From PFL42 sp963789825 (GTDB taxonomy: Bacteria; Chloroflexota; Anaerolineae; Anaerolineales; E44-bin32), in contig CAWBME010000007.1 in NCBI GenBank assembly GCA_963789825.1, forward strand, positions 186,001-250,000: a stretch of DNA of 64,000 nucleotides, given 5' to 3'. The number at the start of each line of letters is the position of its first letter. Positions within the stretch are counted from its first letter, which is position 1. Below the pieces are notes generated by a model. The model saw only the letters and a list, made by a program, of their open reading frames with translations, was not told the origin of the DNA and ran no database searches. The translations under genes and the position numbers were made by a program. Positions 36,766 to 46,103 of the stretch are shown in pieces.

Positions 36766-37791
36766 ATGAAGACGTTCTTCTTCGCCCTGGTCTTGCTGCT
36801 TGGCTTCTACTTCTTCCTCACTCGCGCCGCCGATGTTGAGCAGGTGGTGCTCACCTTGCAGCGGGGCAACTGGGTGTGGATCACCCTGGCGCTGGTTGTG
36901 CATGCCGCCTGGATCCTCAACATCGGCTCGCACCTGCGCTCGCTCTACAACTTGGTGGGCATTGACGAGAAGACCACGCGTCTGTCGATGCTGGGCACAA
37001 GCGCCGCCTTCGTGAACACTGTCGCCCCGTCGGCCGGCATGAGCGGGATGGTGGTCTTCATCACCGACAGCCGACAGCGGAACCTCCCCACCAGCCGGGT
37101 GACCGCCGCCGGTGCCCTCTACGTGATGTACGACTACCTGGCGTTCATGGCCGTGCTCGGGCTAGGGATCGCCGTCCTGATCCGACGCAACCGCCTCGGG
37201 CCGACGGAGATTTCAGCCTCAGTCATCCTGGTTCTGATCGCCTTCGCCCTGGCGATGGTGCTGCTGACCGCCACGCGCTCGGCAGATCGCCTAGGCCGGG
37301 CCCTGGCTTGGATCGCCACCCACACCAACACCGTGCTGCGCCCGTTCATCCGGCGCGAGTACCTCAGCCCGGCGCGTGCCCACGAATTCGCCCACGACAT
37401 CGGGGAGGGCCTGAGTCAGATCAGCGAGCGGCCCTCCGGCCTGCTGCTGCCCTTCGCGCTCGCCCTGAGCAAGCAAGCCCTCCTCATTACAATCTTCTTC
37501 CTGATGTTCCTTGCCTTTCGCCAGCCGTTTTCCGTGGGAACACTGATCGCCGGCTACAGCATCGGCTACCTGTTCCTGATCGTCTCGCCCACACCGTCTG
37601 GGATCGGGTTTGTGGAAGGCTCGATGACGCTGGCCCTGGCCTCGTTCCGCATTCCATTGGCCGCGGCGGGCCTGATCACGCTGGCGTACCGAGGCATCAC
37701 CCTCTGGTTGACCGTCTTGTACGGGCTGATTTGCTTCCGCCTGCTCAACCGCAAGCCAAGCCCATCGTCCGGTGCCGAGCCGCCCTCCTAA
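36766..37791 (+). CDS. flippase-like membrane protein (LPG_synthase_TM / UPF0104)
   Basis: A 341-residue integral membrane protein with about eight hydrophobic helices starting at the N-terminus (TFFFALVLLLGFYFFL) and including VWITLALVVHAAWIL and LPFALALSKQALLITIFFL. The YbhN/MprF-like signature appears as NTVAPSAGMSGMVVF, and GYSIGYLFLIVSPTPSGIGF then EGSMTLAL matches the conserved P-G-G/G-I-G-xxE block. Such proteins flip lipids or lipid-linked molecules (as MprF does without its synthase half). Not coupled to fabD by overlap (26-base gap), but likely cotranscribed. Confidence 0.78.
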   Translation: MKTFFFALVLLLGFYFFLTRAADVEQVVLTLQRGNWVWITLALVVHAAWILNIGSHLRSLYNLVGIDEKTTRLSMLGTSAAFVNTVAPSAGMSGMVVFITDSRQRNLPTSRVTAAGALYVMYDYLAFMAVLGLGIAVLIRRNRLGPTEISASVILVLIAFALAMVLLTATRSADRLGRALAWIATHTNTVLRPFIRREYLSPARAHEFAHDIGEGLSQISERPSGLLLPFALALSKQALLITIFFLMFLAFRQPFSVGTLIAGYSIGYLFLIVSPTPSGIGFVEGSMTLALASFRIPLAAAGLITLAYRGITLWLTVLYGLICFRLLNRKPSPSSGAEPPS

Positions 37792-38014
37792 GGAATTGCG
37801 GAGATTCAGTCCCACCGACGCTTGCCCCCCTCCTTCTTCTCGCACTGCTCCGGGGCGATCCCCAGCATGCACCATAAGGAATTCGCGAAGGGTGCCCGCC
37901 GCATGCGGATCGGCTGGCCGCGTTGGGCGGAGCCGAAGGCATGCTTCCGAGGGCTCCCCTGCTAGCGTTTCCGCAACTCAGATGCCTACGCCAGGCCGGG
38001 TGCAACGGCGATGC

Positions 38015-38020
38015 TATAAT
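38015..38020 (+). promoter_or_regulatory. -10 box of the sensor kinase gene
   Basis: TATAAT preceded by TGC (extended -10), 25 bases before the start codon. No strong -35. Confidence 0.5.
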
Positions 38021-38044
38021 CCCGGCGGCATAGGGTTTCCCCGC

Positions 38045-40225
38045 ATGGGATTTCCGTCCGCGTTATCGGCAAGCGCTGCAGCAGGCGGTGTGTGGATCGG
38101 CGCCGTCCTGCTCTTGCTTTCGATCCTGCTCACCATTGGCCTGCGCCAGCGCAGCGGCACCGATCCGTCTGCAACGGCGCGCACCTGGCTCCTCGCCGGC
38201 GTCGTGGTCATCGTGTTGCAGGGGGTCGCCCTTGCCTACCCGCTGCTCGCGCTTGGCATGGACGCCCAGCCGGTATTGCTGCCTGCCGTGCGCTGGAGCG
38301 CCGACACGCTCTCCTGGATTGCGTTGCTTGGCGCGGCGTGTCTCTCGACCCTGCCGCCGCGCGGCCGGCTCGCCCTCCCGATCTCCGCCGCAGTCGTCTT
38401 GCTCGCCGGCCTCGGGTACGCCTGGGGGAGCGGGCGCGCCGAATCGACCGGCTGCCAGCCGGCGCTCTGGCCGGCGGCCACTTGCCCTCCACCTGCGGGG
38501 CTGCTCCTGCTGGCACTGATCGCCGGCCTGACGATCTCGGCCTCCGCCTGCGCCTGGCTGATCGTGCGCCGACCTACGGGGTGGCGATGGTTCGCGATGG
38601 CCGCCGGCAGCCTCGGTATCGCGGTCTTCCTCGATCTGGCGCTGGCCCGCACCGCCTGGCCGCCGGGACCTTTCGCCTTACTCGCAACCGTCCTGGTCTT
38701 CGCCCAATACCTGCTCGCCGACTTCGGGCCTGAACCGACTGCGGCTCAGCCGCCGGCGGCCCTGCCCCCGAGCACCTCGCCGGCCCACTCGCTCAGGGCG
38801 GCAGTGGACTTTGCGCATCTGATGCAGGCGGGCTCCGTGAGCGAGTTGGCCGACGCCGCCGTCAAGGCCACCGCCCTGGCAACGCGCGTGGAGTTCGTCC
38901 TGCTGCTCTCTCCACCGGACGATCGGGGGCGTTTCTCCGCCGCCAAAGGCTATGACCACATCCGCGAGCGGCCGCTTTCAGGCTTCGCGATGCACGGGCG
39001 GGCATACCCCGCCATCCAGGAAGCCCTGGTCGAGCGCCGCGTGCTCGAAGTGACGGACGACCCCAAGCCTCCCGATCTCGAGGGACTGATGGACGAGATG
39101 GAGGCCTACGAGTCCGGCACGCTGCTCTTGCTGCCGATCCTATCCGGCGAGGCGCTGCGCGCCGGGCTGCTCCTGTTCTCGCCGTTCGCCCAGCACCGAT
39201 GGTCGATAGAAGAGAAGGCGCAGTTGGGGCGGCTGTGCAGCCTCTTGGCGGAGCGCTTCACCCAACTTGACCAGCGCTCACCATCGGCAGACGTTGCCGC
39301 TGACGGGATCTCACGCCCCGCCGTAGCAGTTGGGGGCGCGGCATCGCCTGCGCGCGCTTGGAGTGAGCCGCAACCCTCGGCCGGGCAACCATCCGACGAG
39401 ATGTTGTTGGTGCTCCAGGAACTGGCCGAGGCCCGCTCGCAGCTGGCGCTGCTCGCCGCGGATCAGCAGGCCCATGCCTCGACGCTCGACCAGGCGGCTG
39501 CGCTTCGGGCGCTTTCCGCCCGGCTGGAGCAGGGACTGCGCTCGGTCTCGAGCTATAGCAGCCTATTGCTCGACGACATCGCTGGCGCCCTGACGACGGT
39601 TCAGCGCAAGTACCTCGAGCGGCTGCACGCCGGCCTGGCACGCTCCCAGGACCTCGCCCAGGACCTGCGCGACCGTCTGGCGCCGGGATCGGAGCTCCTG
39701 GAGGATGAAGGTGAGTGGGCCGAGCTGGACGCCTGCTTGCAGCAGGTCATGGCACGCTATACTGTCGCCCTGCGCGAACATCAGTTGCGCCTTCAGCTGG
39801 ACCTGCCCGAGCGCAGCCCCGTGTTACGGGCTGAGCCCGGCGTGCTGGAGCAGGTGCTCGACAACCTGCTGGCCAACGCAGTGGCCGTCACACCCGATGG
39901 CGAGGATGTGACCATCACGGCGCACGTGATCCGGGACGCCGGAAGCAGCTACATGCTGCTGGATGTGGCCGACCGTGGCCCGGGGATCGCCACCGAGCAC
40001 CTGGGCATGGTGTTCGAGCCGCAGGTCTCCGCCGACGCACACCGGCCAGCCGGGATCCAGGACGGAGGCGCCGGGCTGCCTCTGGTCAAACGCCTGTGTG
40101 AAGCGGTCGGCGGGCGGGTTTGGGTTGACAGCCGGCCGGGTTACGGGACGACGTATACTGCCCTCCTGCCTCTGGCGCCAGGCGAGGCGGGAACCCCGGG
40201 CCGCCCGATGACGTCGGACGGCTGA
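38045..40225 (+). CDS. seven-TM GAF sensor kinase-like protein without phospho-acceptor His
   Basis: A 726-residue protein. Seven hydrophobic helices fill residues 14-225; a GAF-like domain follows (about 250-410, with GYDHIRERPLSGFAMHGR). A helical region (455-545) aligns with a HisKA dimerisation domain: SARLEQGLRSVSSYSSLLL at 491-509 superposes residue by residue on the usual SHELRTPLTSILGYSELLL, but Ala492 replaces the His, and Arg493 the Glu. The ATPase domain (about 590-710) is intact: N-box LDNLLANA (605-612), G1 DRGPGIA (643), G2 GAGLPL (675). So it could bind ATP but not autophosphorylate at the normal site. No response regulator is nearby; LCP genes follow five bases later. Confidence 0.8.
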   Translation: MGFPSALSASAAAGGVWIGAVLLLLSILLTIGLRQRSGTDPSATARTWLLAGVVVIVLQGVALAYPLLALGMDAQPVLLPAVRWSADTLSWIALLGAACLSTLPPRGRLALPISAAVVLLAGLGYAWGSGRAESTGCQPALWPAATCPPPAGLLLLALIAGLTISASACAWLIVRRPTGWRWFAMAAGSLGIAVFLDLALARTAWPPGPFALLATVLVFAQYLLADFGPEPTAAQPPAALPPSTSPAHSLRAAVDFAHLMQAGSVSELADAAVKATALATRVEFVLLLSPPDDRGRFSAAKGYDHIRERPLSGFAMHGRAYPAIQEALVERRVLEVTDDPKPPDLEGLMDEMEAYESGTLLLLPILSGEALRAGLLLFSPFAQHRWSIEEKAQLGRLCSLLAERFTQLDQRSPSADVAADGISRPAVAVGGAASPARAWSEPQPSAGQPSDEMLLVLQELAEARSQLALLAADQQAHASTLDQAAALRALSARLEQGLRSVSSYSSLLLDDIAGALTTVQRKYLERLHAGLARSQDLAQDLRDRLAPGSELLEDEGEWAELDACLQQVMARYTVALREHQLRLQLDLPERSPVLRAEPGVLEQVLDNLLANAVAVTPDGEDVTITAHVIRDAGSSYMLLDVADRGPGIATEHLGMVFEPQVSADAHRPAGIQDGGAGLPLVKRLCEAVGGRVWVDSRPGYGTTYTALLPLAPGEAGTPGRPMTSDG

Positions 40226-40244
40226 CCGGGTGCGAGAGGCCGGA

Positions 40245-41345
40245 GTGACGCATTCCACAGAAGGTACCGCACGCCGCCTGCATGCCCTCGCTCGCCGTGG
40301 GCGGCCAGCGCTGACCCTTGTCGCCGCAAGCCTGCTGATGGCAGGCATCGCCTGCAGCTCGTCCGGCGCTGCCCCTGCCCGCGCTCTTCGACGGCGGCTG
40401 TGGCGGTGGGTGCGGGAAGTACACCGACGCCCTTCTACCCACTGGCGCCCTCGACCACGCCCGACACCACGGCGACTCCCGCGCCTCCGCCACCCACCGC
40501 CACGCCCGCCAACCCGTGGGGGTCGTTCGCCGGCCCAATCGAGGCTTCGGCGATCGAGATCCCCCCCTCGATGCCGGGCTTTGACCTGCCGCCGGGGACC
40601 GAAGTCATCTTGGTGCTCGGCTCCGACGCCCGCCCCGGCGAGACCTTCGGTCGGAACGACACGATCATGCTCGCTGTGGTCGACCGAGAAGCCGGTGATG
40701 TCACTTTGATCTCGGTGCCGCGCGACCTGTACGTGTACATCCCCGGCTGGCGGGTTGACCGGGTCAACACCGCCGAGGTTCGGGGCGGGCTTCCGATGCT
40801 GTACGACACGATCGAGTACAACTTCGGAATCCGTCCGACCCATGTAGCCCGCGGCAGCTTCACCGGCTTCATGCAGGGAGTCGACCTGCTGGGCGGGATC
40901 GAGGTCCAGTCCGGCGGTTATATGACCGACGAGTGCGGCGGCACGTATCGCAACTACGCGCCGGGCACCTATCACATGGACGGCTTCGAGGCGCTGTGCT
41001 ACGTGCGCGTGCGCAAGGCCTCCAGCGATTTCGACCGACTGCGCCGCCAGCAAGAGGTGCTGATCGCCCTGTTCCAGCGGATCGTCAGCCTGAATGGCCT
41101 GACCCGGCTGCCCGAGCTGTACGCTCAGTTTTCCTCGCTGGTTCAGACGGACCTGGCTTTGAATGACCTCCTGGGCCTGCTCCCGGTGGCGACCACGGTC
41201 GCCTCCGATCCGGGCCGCATCCACAGGTTCGAGATCGACACCAGCATGGCCACGGGTTGGCGTGTGCCGGTGAGCGGCGCCTCGGTCTTGCTCCCCAACC
41301 GGGACGCCATCCAAGCCATGCTGGAGACGGCCCTGTCGACGGTGA
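40245..41345 (+). CDS. LytR-CpsA-Psr family lipoprotein 1 (two frameshifts)
   Basis: The first frame gives a lipoprotein signal with lipobox MAGIAC. About 40390 the frame drops one base and continues with a Pro/Thr-rich tether (PTPFYPLAPSTTPDTT) and an LCP domain: ILVLGSDARPGETFGRNDT, VPRDLYVYIPGWRVDRVN, a central YNFGIRPTHVARGSF, and YVRVRKASSDFDRLRRQQEV. These hold the Arg/Asp residues that bind the polyprenyl-pyrophosphate substrate. The length to TGA 41343-41345 is divisible by three, so a second, opposite indel just before the end is inferred. LCP enzymes move glycopolymers from lipid carriers to peptidoglycan or protein. It lies 19 bases after the sensor-kinase gene. Confidence 0.82.
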
Positions 41346-42776
41346 GGCGCCAGGCTCGCCACCGGGCAGCGCTGCTCGGGGTGGCGTTGATCGCCGTCGG
41401 CTGTGCGCCGCCGGCTACCCCTCCGCCTGGGCCGGCGATCTCGTCGCCGGCACCTGCCTCCCCAGGAGTTGTCGCTCCGCCCTTTCGCACACCGTTCCTC
41501 CCTTCGGACCGAACACCGACGCCGGCGGATTCCCCCTTCTCGACGCCCGCGCCGATGGCCGATCCGAGGTCCACACGTGACACCAGCGAACTCGCGCCCC
41601 CGCCCGCCGAGCCGATCACCTTCGGTCCGCAGGTCACCAACATCTTGCTGCTGGGCTCCGACCGCCGCAGCGGAAGCGCATTCCGAGATGATGTGCTGAT
41701 CCTGGTATCCCTCGATCCCGACGAGCAGCGCGCCGTCGTGCTTTCCATCCACGCGCGATCTCTGGGTCTACCTCCCCGATCAGGGCATGCAGCGCATCAA
41801 CTCCGCCTTCCTCATCGGCGAGCAGCGTGCACACCCGGGCGGAGGGATGGGTCTGCTTCGGGAAGCGCTGCTGTACAACCTGGGGATCCCGGTGCACCGC
41901 TTCGTTCGAGTCGAGATGCAGGGTTTCGAGGCGTTGGTAGACGCGTTGGGCGGGATCGAAGTGCTGGTCGCCTGCTCGTATACCGACTGGCGCCTCGAGT
42001 CTCCCGAGGCGCCTCCACAAGATCGCGACAGCTGGGAGCTGTTCACGGTGTCTCCCGGTCGGGTGGCGATGGACGGCGAACTTGCACTCTGGTATGCGCG
42101 CGCTCGCGCCCGCTCATCGGACTTCGATCGGTCGCGCCGACAGCAGGAGGTGTTGCGCGCGTTCTACCGGATCGCGCAGCAGCCCAGCATGCTGGCACGC
42201 ATCCCTGGGATGTACCAAGCCCTGGCGCCCAATGTTGTGACCGACCTCACCCTGCCCGATCTGCTGGACCTGGCGCCGCTGGCGACGGCGATCGGCCCGG
42301 CCTCGGTGCATAGCCGATTCATCGGCCGCGATCAGGTGGAGAACTACCGCGTGCCCGCCTCAGGCGCTGCGGTGCTGGTCGCCAAGCCCGAAGCGCTGCG
42401 CGCCTTGCTGCAGGAGGCCTTCTCCTCCGGCTCGGCGGCGGATGGAGGTCCGCTGGCCGGGCTTGAGATCGAGGTGGTCGACGCCAGCCGCCGGCCGGGA
42501 TGGGCTCAGCTCGCCGCTGAGCGCCTGGCGTACGCCGGCGTCACGACGCTTGGCGCTCCGCCTACCGGGTCGCCCGCCGATCAGACCGTGCTCATCGACA
42601 CTCAGCCTGACGACGATCCTGTCCGGCGTGCCCTGCTTGAGGTGCTGGGCCTTGGCACTTCCAGCCTGCAGGAAGACCCCAATCCGGCGGCGGCCGTCCG
42701 CTTCCGGCTGGTCGTAGCCGAGGACTACAACCCCTGCTTTGACCCCACCCGAGGCCGCCAGAGGTCTGGCGGTTGA
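41342..42776 (+). CDS. LytR-CpsA-Psr family lipoprotein 2 with LytR_C domain (frameshifted)
   Basis: GTG overlaps the deduced stop of the first LCP gene (GTGA). The signal sequence has lipobox LIAVGC, followed by a long Pro-rich tether (about 70 residues) and an LCP domain: ILLLGSDRRSGSAFRDDV, SIPRDLWVYLPDQGMQRIN, and YARARARSSDFDRSRRQQEVL. At about 41750 an extra A shifts the frame (reading SIHARSL instead of SIPRDLW). Residues past about 330 form a LytR_C-like domain (LEIEVVDASRRPGWAQLAAERL). About 478 residues. Both LCPs are lipoproteins rather than the more usual single-TM type. Confidence 0.85.
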
Positions 42777-42810
42777 CATTTGGCCACGTCCCGCATACGA
42801 TGTGCGGGAT

Positions 42811-43812
42811 ATGACTACACGCAAGGGAGAGGGTCGAGCCGCCCCACCCGAGCGCAGCGAGGAGCTGCCGCTGTTCTCCCGGCCCTCGGGCCCGGCAACG
42901 GCTTCCCCGCCTTCAGGCCCTGTGCGGCGCGATACCGCCATCAGCGCCGCGGTCAATGCCTGGGGAGAAGCACTGGAGGCAGCCGGACGGTCGATCCACA
43001 CCGTCAAGGCTTTCACGGCCGACCTGCGTTTGCTGGCCAAATTCGTCGGCGCCGGCACTCCGGTCGGCGCCATCGCCACCCACGACATCCGCAACTTCCT
43101 GGACTGGATGCTTCATCGCCGGAAGGCCCCTTGCAGCCCCAAGACCTATGCCCGCCGAGTGACGTCGGTCAAGGCCTTCTTCCGCTGGCTGGTCGAATCG
43201 GGTGTGCTCGACGACGACCCGGCCGCACCCATTCCCCAGCAGACCGTGCTCAGCCCGCTCCCCGAGGTGCTCACCCCGGAGGAGGCCCAGGCCGTTCTCG
43301 ACGTGGCCGACATCTGGCGCCGCGCCGACAAACCCGATGCACGCCCCTTCACATTGGTCAGCCTGCTCCTGCAAACGGGCATCAAGAAGACCGAATGCCT
43401 GACGATCCACCTCAACCATATTGATGTGACGGATCGCGAGGGGCCCACGCTGTTCGTGCGCTACGGGGAAGTGCGCAAGCGGTATCGGGAGCGCAAGCTT
43501 CCGCTCGATGCAGACTGGGCCAAGGCCTATCGCGAGTACCTCAGCCAATACACCCCGCGCGACCGCGTCTTCCCTTACTCGCCGCGGCGCCTCGAGTATC
43601 TCCTGGAGGACATTGGCGAGGCCGCCGGCCTGGAGAAGCATCTGTCGTTCAACATGTGCCGCTGGAGCAGCGCCCTGCAAGACCTGCGCGCCGGGGTCGA
43701 GCGAGACCGCATTCGTCAGAAGCTCGGCTTGTCCAAGATTCAGTGGCGGGAAGTCGGCTTCAAGCTCGATCGGTTGGCGGCGGAAGACGCTGACCCGGAC
43801 GAAGGAGCCTGA
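42811..43812 (+). CDS. tyrosine-recombinase-fold protein with degraded active site
   Basis: A 333-residue protein with the XerC/XerD layout: a SAM-like N-terminal core-binding domain (about 42-135, with VNAWGEALEAAGRSIHTVKAF and AFFRWLVESGVL) and a C-terminal catalytic fold (150-320, LLLQTGIKKTECLTIHLNHID and RYGEVRKRYRERKLPL). Each active-site residue looks altered: first Arg to Lys192 (TGIKKTE), HxxR to N281-M-C-R284, the LGHSS His to Leu (LGLSKI), and the nucleophile Tyr replaced where QWREVGFKLDR is found (Phe317). It would bind DNA but not cut it. Preceded after 34 bases by the LCP genes; no phage or transposon genes are near. Confidence 0.75.
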   Translation: MTTRKGEGRAAPPERSEELPLFSRPSGPATASPPSGPVRRDTAISAAVNAWGEALEAAGRSIHTVKAFTADLRLLAKFVGAGTPVGAIATHDIRNFLDWMLHRRKAPCSPKTYARRVTSVKAFFRWLVESGVLDDDPAAPIPQQTVLSPLPEVLTPEEAQAVLDVADIWRRADKPDARPFTLVSLLLQTGIKKTECLTIHLNHIDVTDREGPTLFVRYGEVRKRYRERKLPLDADWAKAYREYLSQYTPRDRVFPYSPRRLEYLLEDIGEAAGLEKHLSFNMCRWSSALQDLRAGVERDRIRQKLGLSKIQWREVGFKLDRLAAEDADPDEGA

Positions 43813-43832
43813 CGAGGCCGAGGCGAGGCGCG

Positions 43833-43862
43833 CAGACGCGGGGCTGGTCAGCCCCGCGTCTG
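43833..43862. terminator. bidirectional terminator
   Basis: CAGACGCGGGGCTG and its complement CAGCCCCGCGTCTG around GT, between the convergent recombinase-like and PhoU-like genes. Confidence 0.7.
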
Positions 43863-43911
43863 GGGATGGGCAGAGGCTGCCGGGCGTGCCGGCGCGGCCC
43901 TCACCGCCGGC

Positions 43912-44533
43912 TCACATCTTCTTGACGACGATGTCCCCGATCACATTCGCCGCCTCGTCGCCGCGGTCGGCCGCGTTCGACAGGTGGCGGTAGATCTCGC
44001 GCAACTTGAGCATCTCGACCAGATGGTCGATGTCCCGCGGGCCGGCGAACAGGTCCGCCACCGCTTCGCGGTAGACCGAACTCCATCCGGTTCTCAAGGG
44101 CCTTGGCGCGCACGGCGTGATCGTTGGCGACGTTGGGGTGATCCTCAAGGCGCTGCACGCCGTTGTGGATCTCGCGGGCGGCGTCGGTGAGCAGCGACAC
44201 CATTCGTTCAATGAACGGATTGGGTTGGATCCCCAACAGGGACATCTCTTCCACGGTGGTGTAGGCGTAGTCCAAGATGTCGTCGATTGCCAGCGAGAGG
44301 GCGAAGATATCCTCCCGGTCCAGCGGTGTAACAAACGTCCGGTTGAGTTCGTCGATCAAGATGCGCCGGACCTCGTCGGCCTGACCTTCCATGTCTGAGA
44401 CCTGCTGCGCCAACGCCGGATCCGGGAGGCGCACGTACTCCAGCAGCGTCTGCATCCCTTCAAAGGAGAGCTCCGCCTGCTTGATCAGCAGTTCGATGAA
44501 GCGGTTCTGCTTCTTCTTGCTGAAGATGCTCAT
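43912..44533 (-). CDS. PhoU-like phosphate transport regulator (DUF47, frameshifted)
   Basis: About 207 residues, all helical. Starts MSIFSKKKQNRFIELL, typical of DUF47/PhoU-related proteins that accompany Pit phosphate carriers. LNRTFVTPLDREDIFALS is the metal-binding FxTPIDREDI block, diagnostic of the family. A shift near 44090 (ALENRM, then VYREAVADLF) by one extra base separates the C-terminal helix with HLVEMLKLREIYRHLSNAADR, which is the second metal-binding E-xxx-D-like stretch. No pit gene is next to it, so its partner is elsewhere. Confidence 0.85.
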
Positions 44534-44744
44534 GAAGCGCCTCTCTCCCAGTCGTTCCTCTCGGCGCAGGCTCAGCCGGCCGAGCAATCCCCTGTCGTTG
44601 TTGCGAGGCACGCACTGCCGGTCTGCACCTCGAACCGCCGCCCGCTCAACAGCCTCCCGACCGGGGCTGCTCTGGGGCATGCCCAGTGCGGAGCGCCGGA
44701 TTGCCCAGACGATCTTGCCGACGGCGGTCGATCGGATGGGCAGG

Positions 44745-44750
44745 ATTATA
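44745..44750 (-). promoter_or_regulatory. possible -10 box for the PhoU-like gene
   Basis: Minus strand TATAAT, 211 bases before the start codon. No -35 is evident. Confidence 0.3.
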
Positions 44751-45185
44751 GCTCCGATTCGCCGCGGGCCGTAGGGCACGCGGAGAGACAACCTCGCCTC
44801 AACCGGATAGCGACCCCACGATCCGCCTCGTTCGCCGACAGGCAGCGCTCCGTGGCACGTCGAAGTGCATCCAGGCTGGTGGTTGATCCGAGTCGCCCGC
44901 ATGCTGGGAGCCGAATTGGCCCGGTTCAATCTCCATGCAGTCCCCGGCTTCTGCCTCTCGTCCAGAAGGAGACCCCACGCGCAGCGGCTACCCCAGGCAT
45001 ACCCAGAGATCGCGGGGCGGAGGGGAAGCGGTCGCCGGAGGCACGCGAGCGGGAGGAAAGCCGGCCATGTTGCCCGGAACCCTACCGGCTCGCCCCCGTG
45101 GCCGCCGGCGATTGCCGAGAGGCTGGACTGCTTTCGACCAGCGCCTCGCCTTGACAGGCGCGCGCCTTGCTTCGACAATAGGCGC
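44751..45185. other. 435-base intergenic stretch before era
   Basis: With the 211 bases before the PhoU-like start this makes a 650-base gene-free gap between divergent genes. No family-like frame, repeat, RNA consensus or good -35/-10 for era could be recognised. Confidence 0.35.
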
Positions 45186-46103
45186 GTGTCCCACTCCGAC
45201 TCCCCTCTCCCCTTCCGCTCAGGGTACGTCGCCATCGTCGGCCCGCCGAACGCCGGCAAGTCGACCCTGGTCAACAGCTGGCTGCAGCAGTCATTGGCGC
45301 CGGTCTCGGCCCGCCCGCAGACAACGATCCGCGCCCTGCTCGGGATCCTGTCGCTACCCTCCGCCCAGATCATCTTCGTCGACACGCCCGGGATCCACCA
45401 GCCGCTCCATCGCCTGGGAGAGACGATGGTTAGCTCGGCGCACTCGTCACTGCGTGACGCCGATGTGGCGCTGGTCGTGTTCGATGCGTCGCGGCCTCCC
45501 GGGCCGGAGGAGGATCTCTGCCTGCAATCGCTGGCGGGCAAGTTCGCCCCTGCGCTCTTCGCCCTGAACAAGATCGACCTGGTGCCCCCGGCCGCATTGC
45601 CGTCGCGCCTGATGGCCTACCAGCGCCGGATCGGCGAGCGGTGGCTCTTCCCGGTCTCCGCCGCCGACGGACGCGGTTTGCCTGAGCTGCTGGAGATGCT
45701 GCTCGACAGGCTTCCACCCGGCCCGCTGTACTTCGACTCCGACAGCCTGACCGACGCCTACGAGCGCGATATCGCCGCTGATCTCATTCGCGCCGCCTGC
45801 CTCGAGCTGCTGCGCGACGAGGTGCCGTACCAGGTCGCCGTGCGCATCGATGCCTACCTGGAGCCGGATGCGGACCATGCCCGCATCGAAGCCACGCTGC
45901 TCACCGAGAGGGAGAGCCATAAGGCGATCGTGATCGGCAAGGGCGGGCAGATGATCAAACGGATTGGCATGCTGGCCCGCCAACGCATCGAGCAGATGTC
46001 GGGCAGGCAGGTCTTTCTCGGCTTGCGCGTCAAGTCGCTTCCGGGCTGGCGCAGCAACGACCGTCTGCTCGCGGAGCTTGGCTACCGGAGCCAACGCTCT
46101 TGA
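45186..46103 (+). CDS. era: GTPase Era
   Basis: A 305-residue protein. G1 GPPNAGKS (19-26), G3 DTPGIHQP (about 66), G4 NKID (about 128), and a C-terminal KH domain with the Era-specific IGKGGQMIKRIG (near 249). Era binds 16S rRNA near its 3' end to help 30S maturation. The GTG start is set by alignment; no SD is evident. Its TGA overlaps the TTG of the methyltransferase. Confidence 0.96.
   Translation: MSHSDSPLPFRSGYVAIVGPPNAGKSTLVNSWLQQSLAPVSARPQTTIRALLGILSLPSAQIIFVDTPGIHQPLHRLGETMVSSAHSSLRDADVALVVFDASRPPGPEEDLCLQSLAGKFAPALFALNKIDLVPPAALPSRLMAYQRRIGERWLFPVSAADGRGLPELLEMLLDRLPPGPLYFDSDSLTDAYERDIAADLIRAACLELLRDEVPYQVAVRIDAYLEPDADHARIEATLLTERESHKAIVIGKGGQMIKRIGMLARQRIEQMSGRQVFLGLRVKSLPGWRSNDRLLAELGYRSQRS

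Noticed and set aside
39824..41752. 640-codon open frame on the minus strand opposite the sensor kinase and LCP genes
   Set aside because: Arg/Gly/Ala-rich composition typical of antisense shadows; no domain seen; the plus strand encodes kinase and LCP motifs.
40400..42313. Two LCP domains in one polypeptide
   Set aside because: The second domain is preceded by its own signal peptide and lipobox directly after a GTG that overlaps a TGA, so these are two genes.
43912..44533. DUF47 gene as a pseudogene
   Set aside because: One extra base only, with both halves highly conserved; more consistent with a sequence error.
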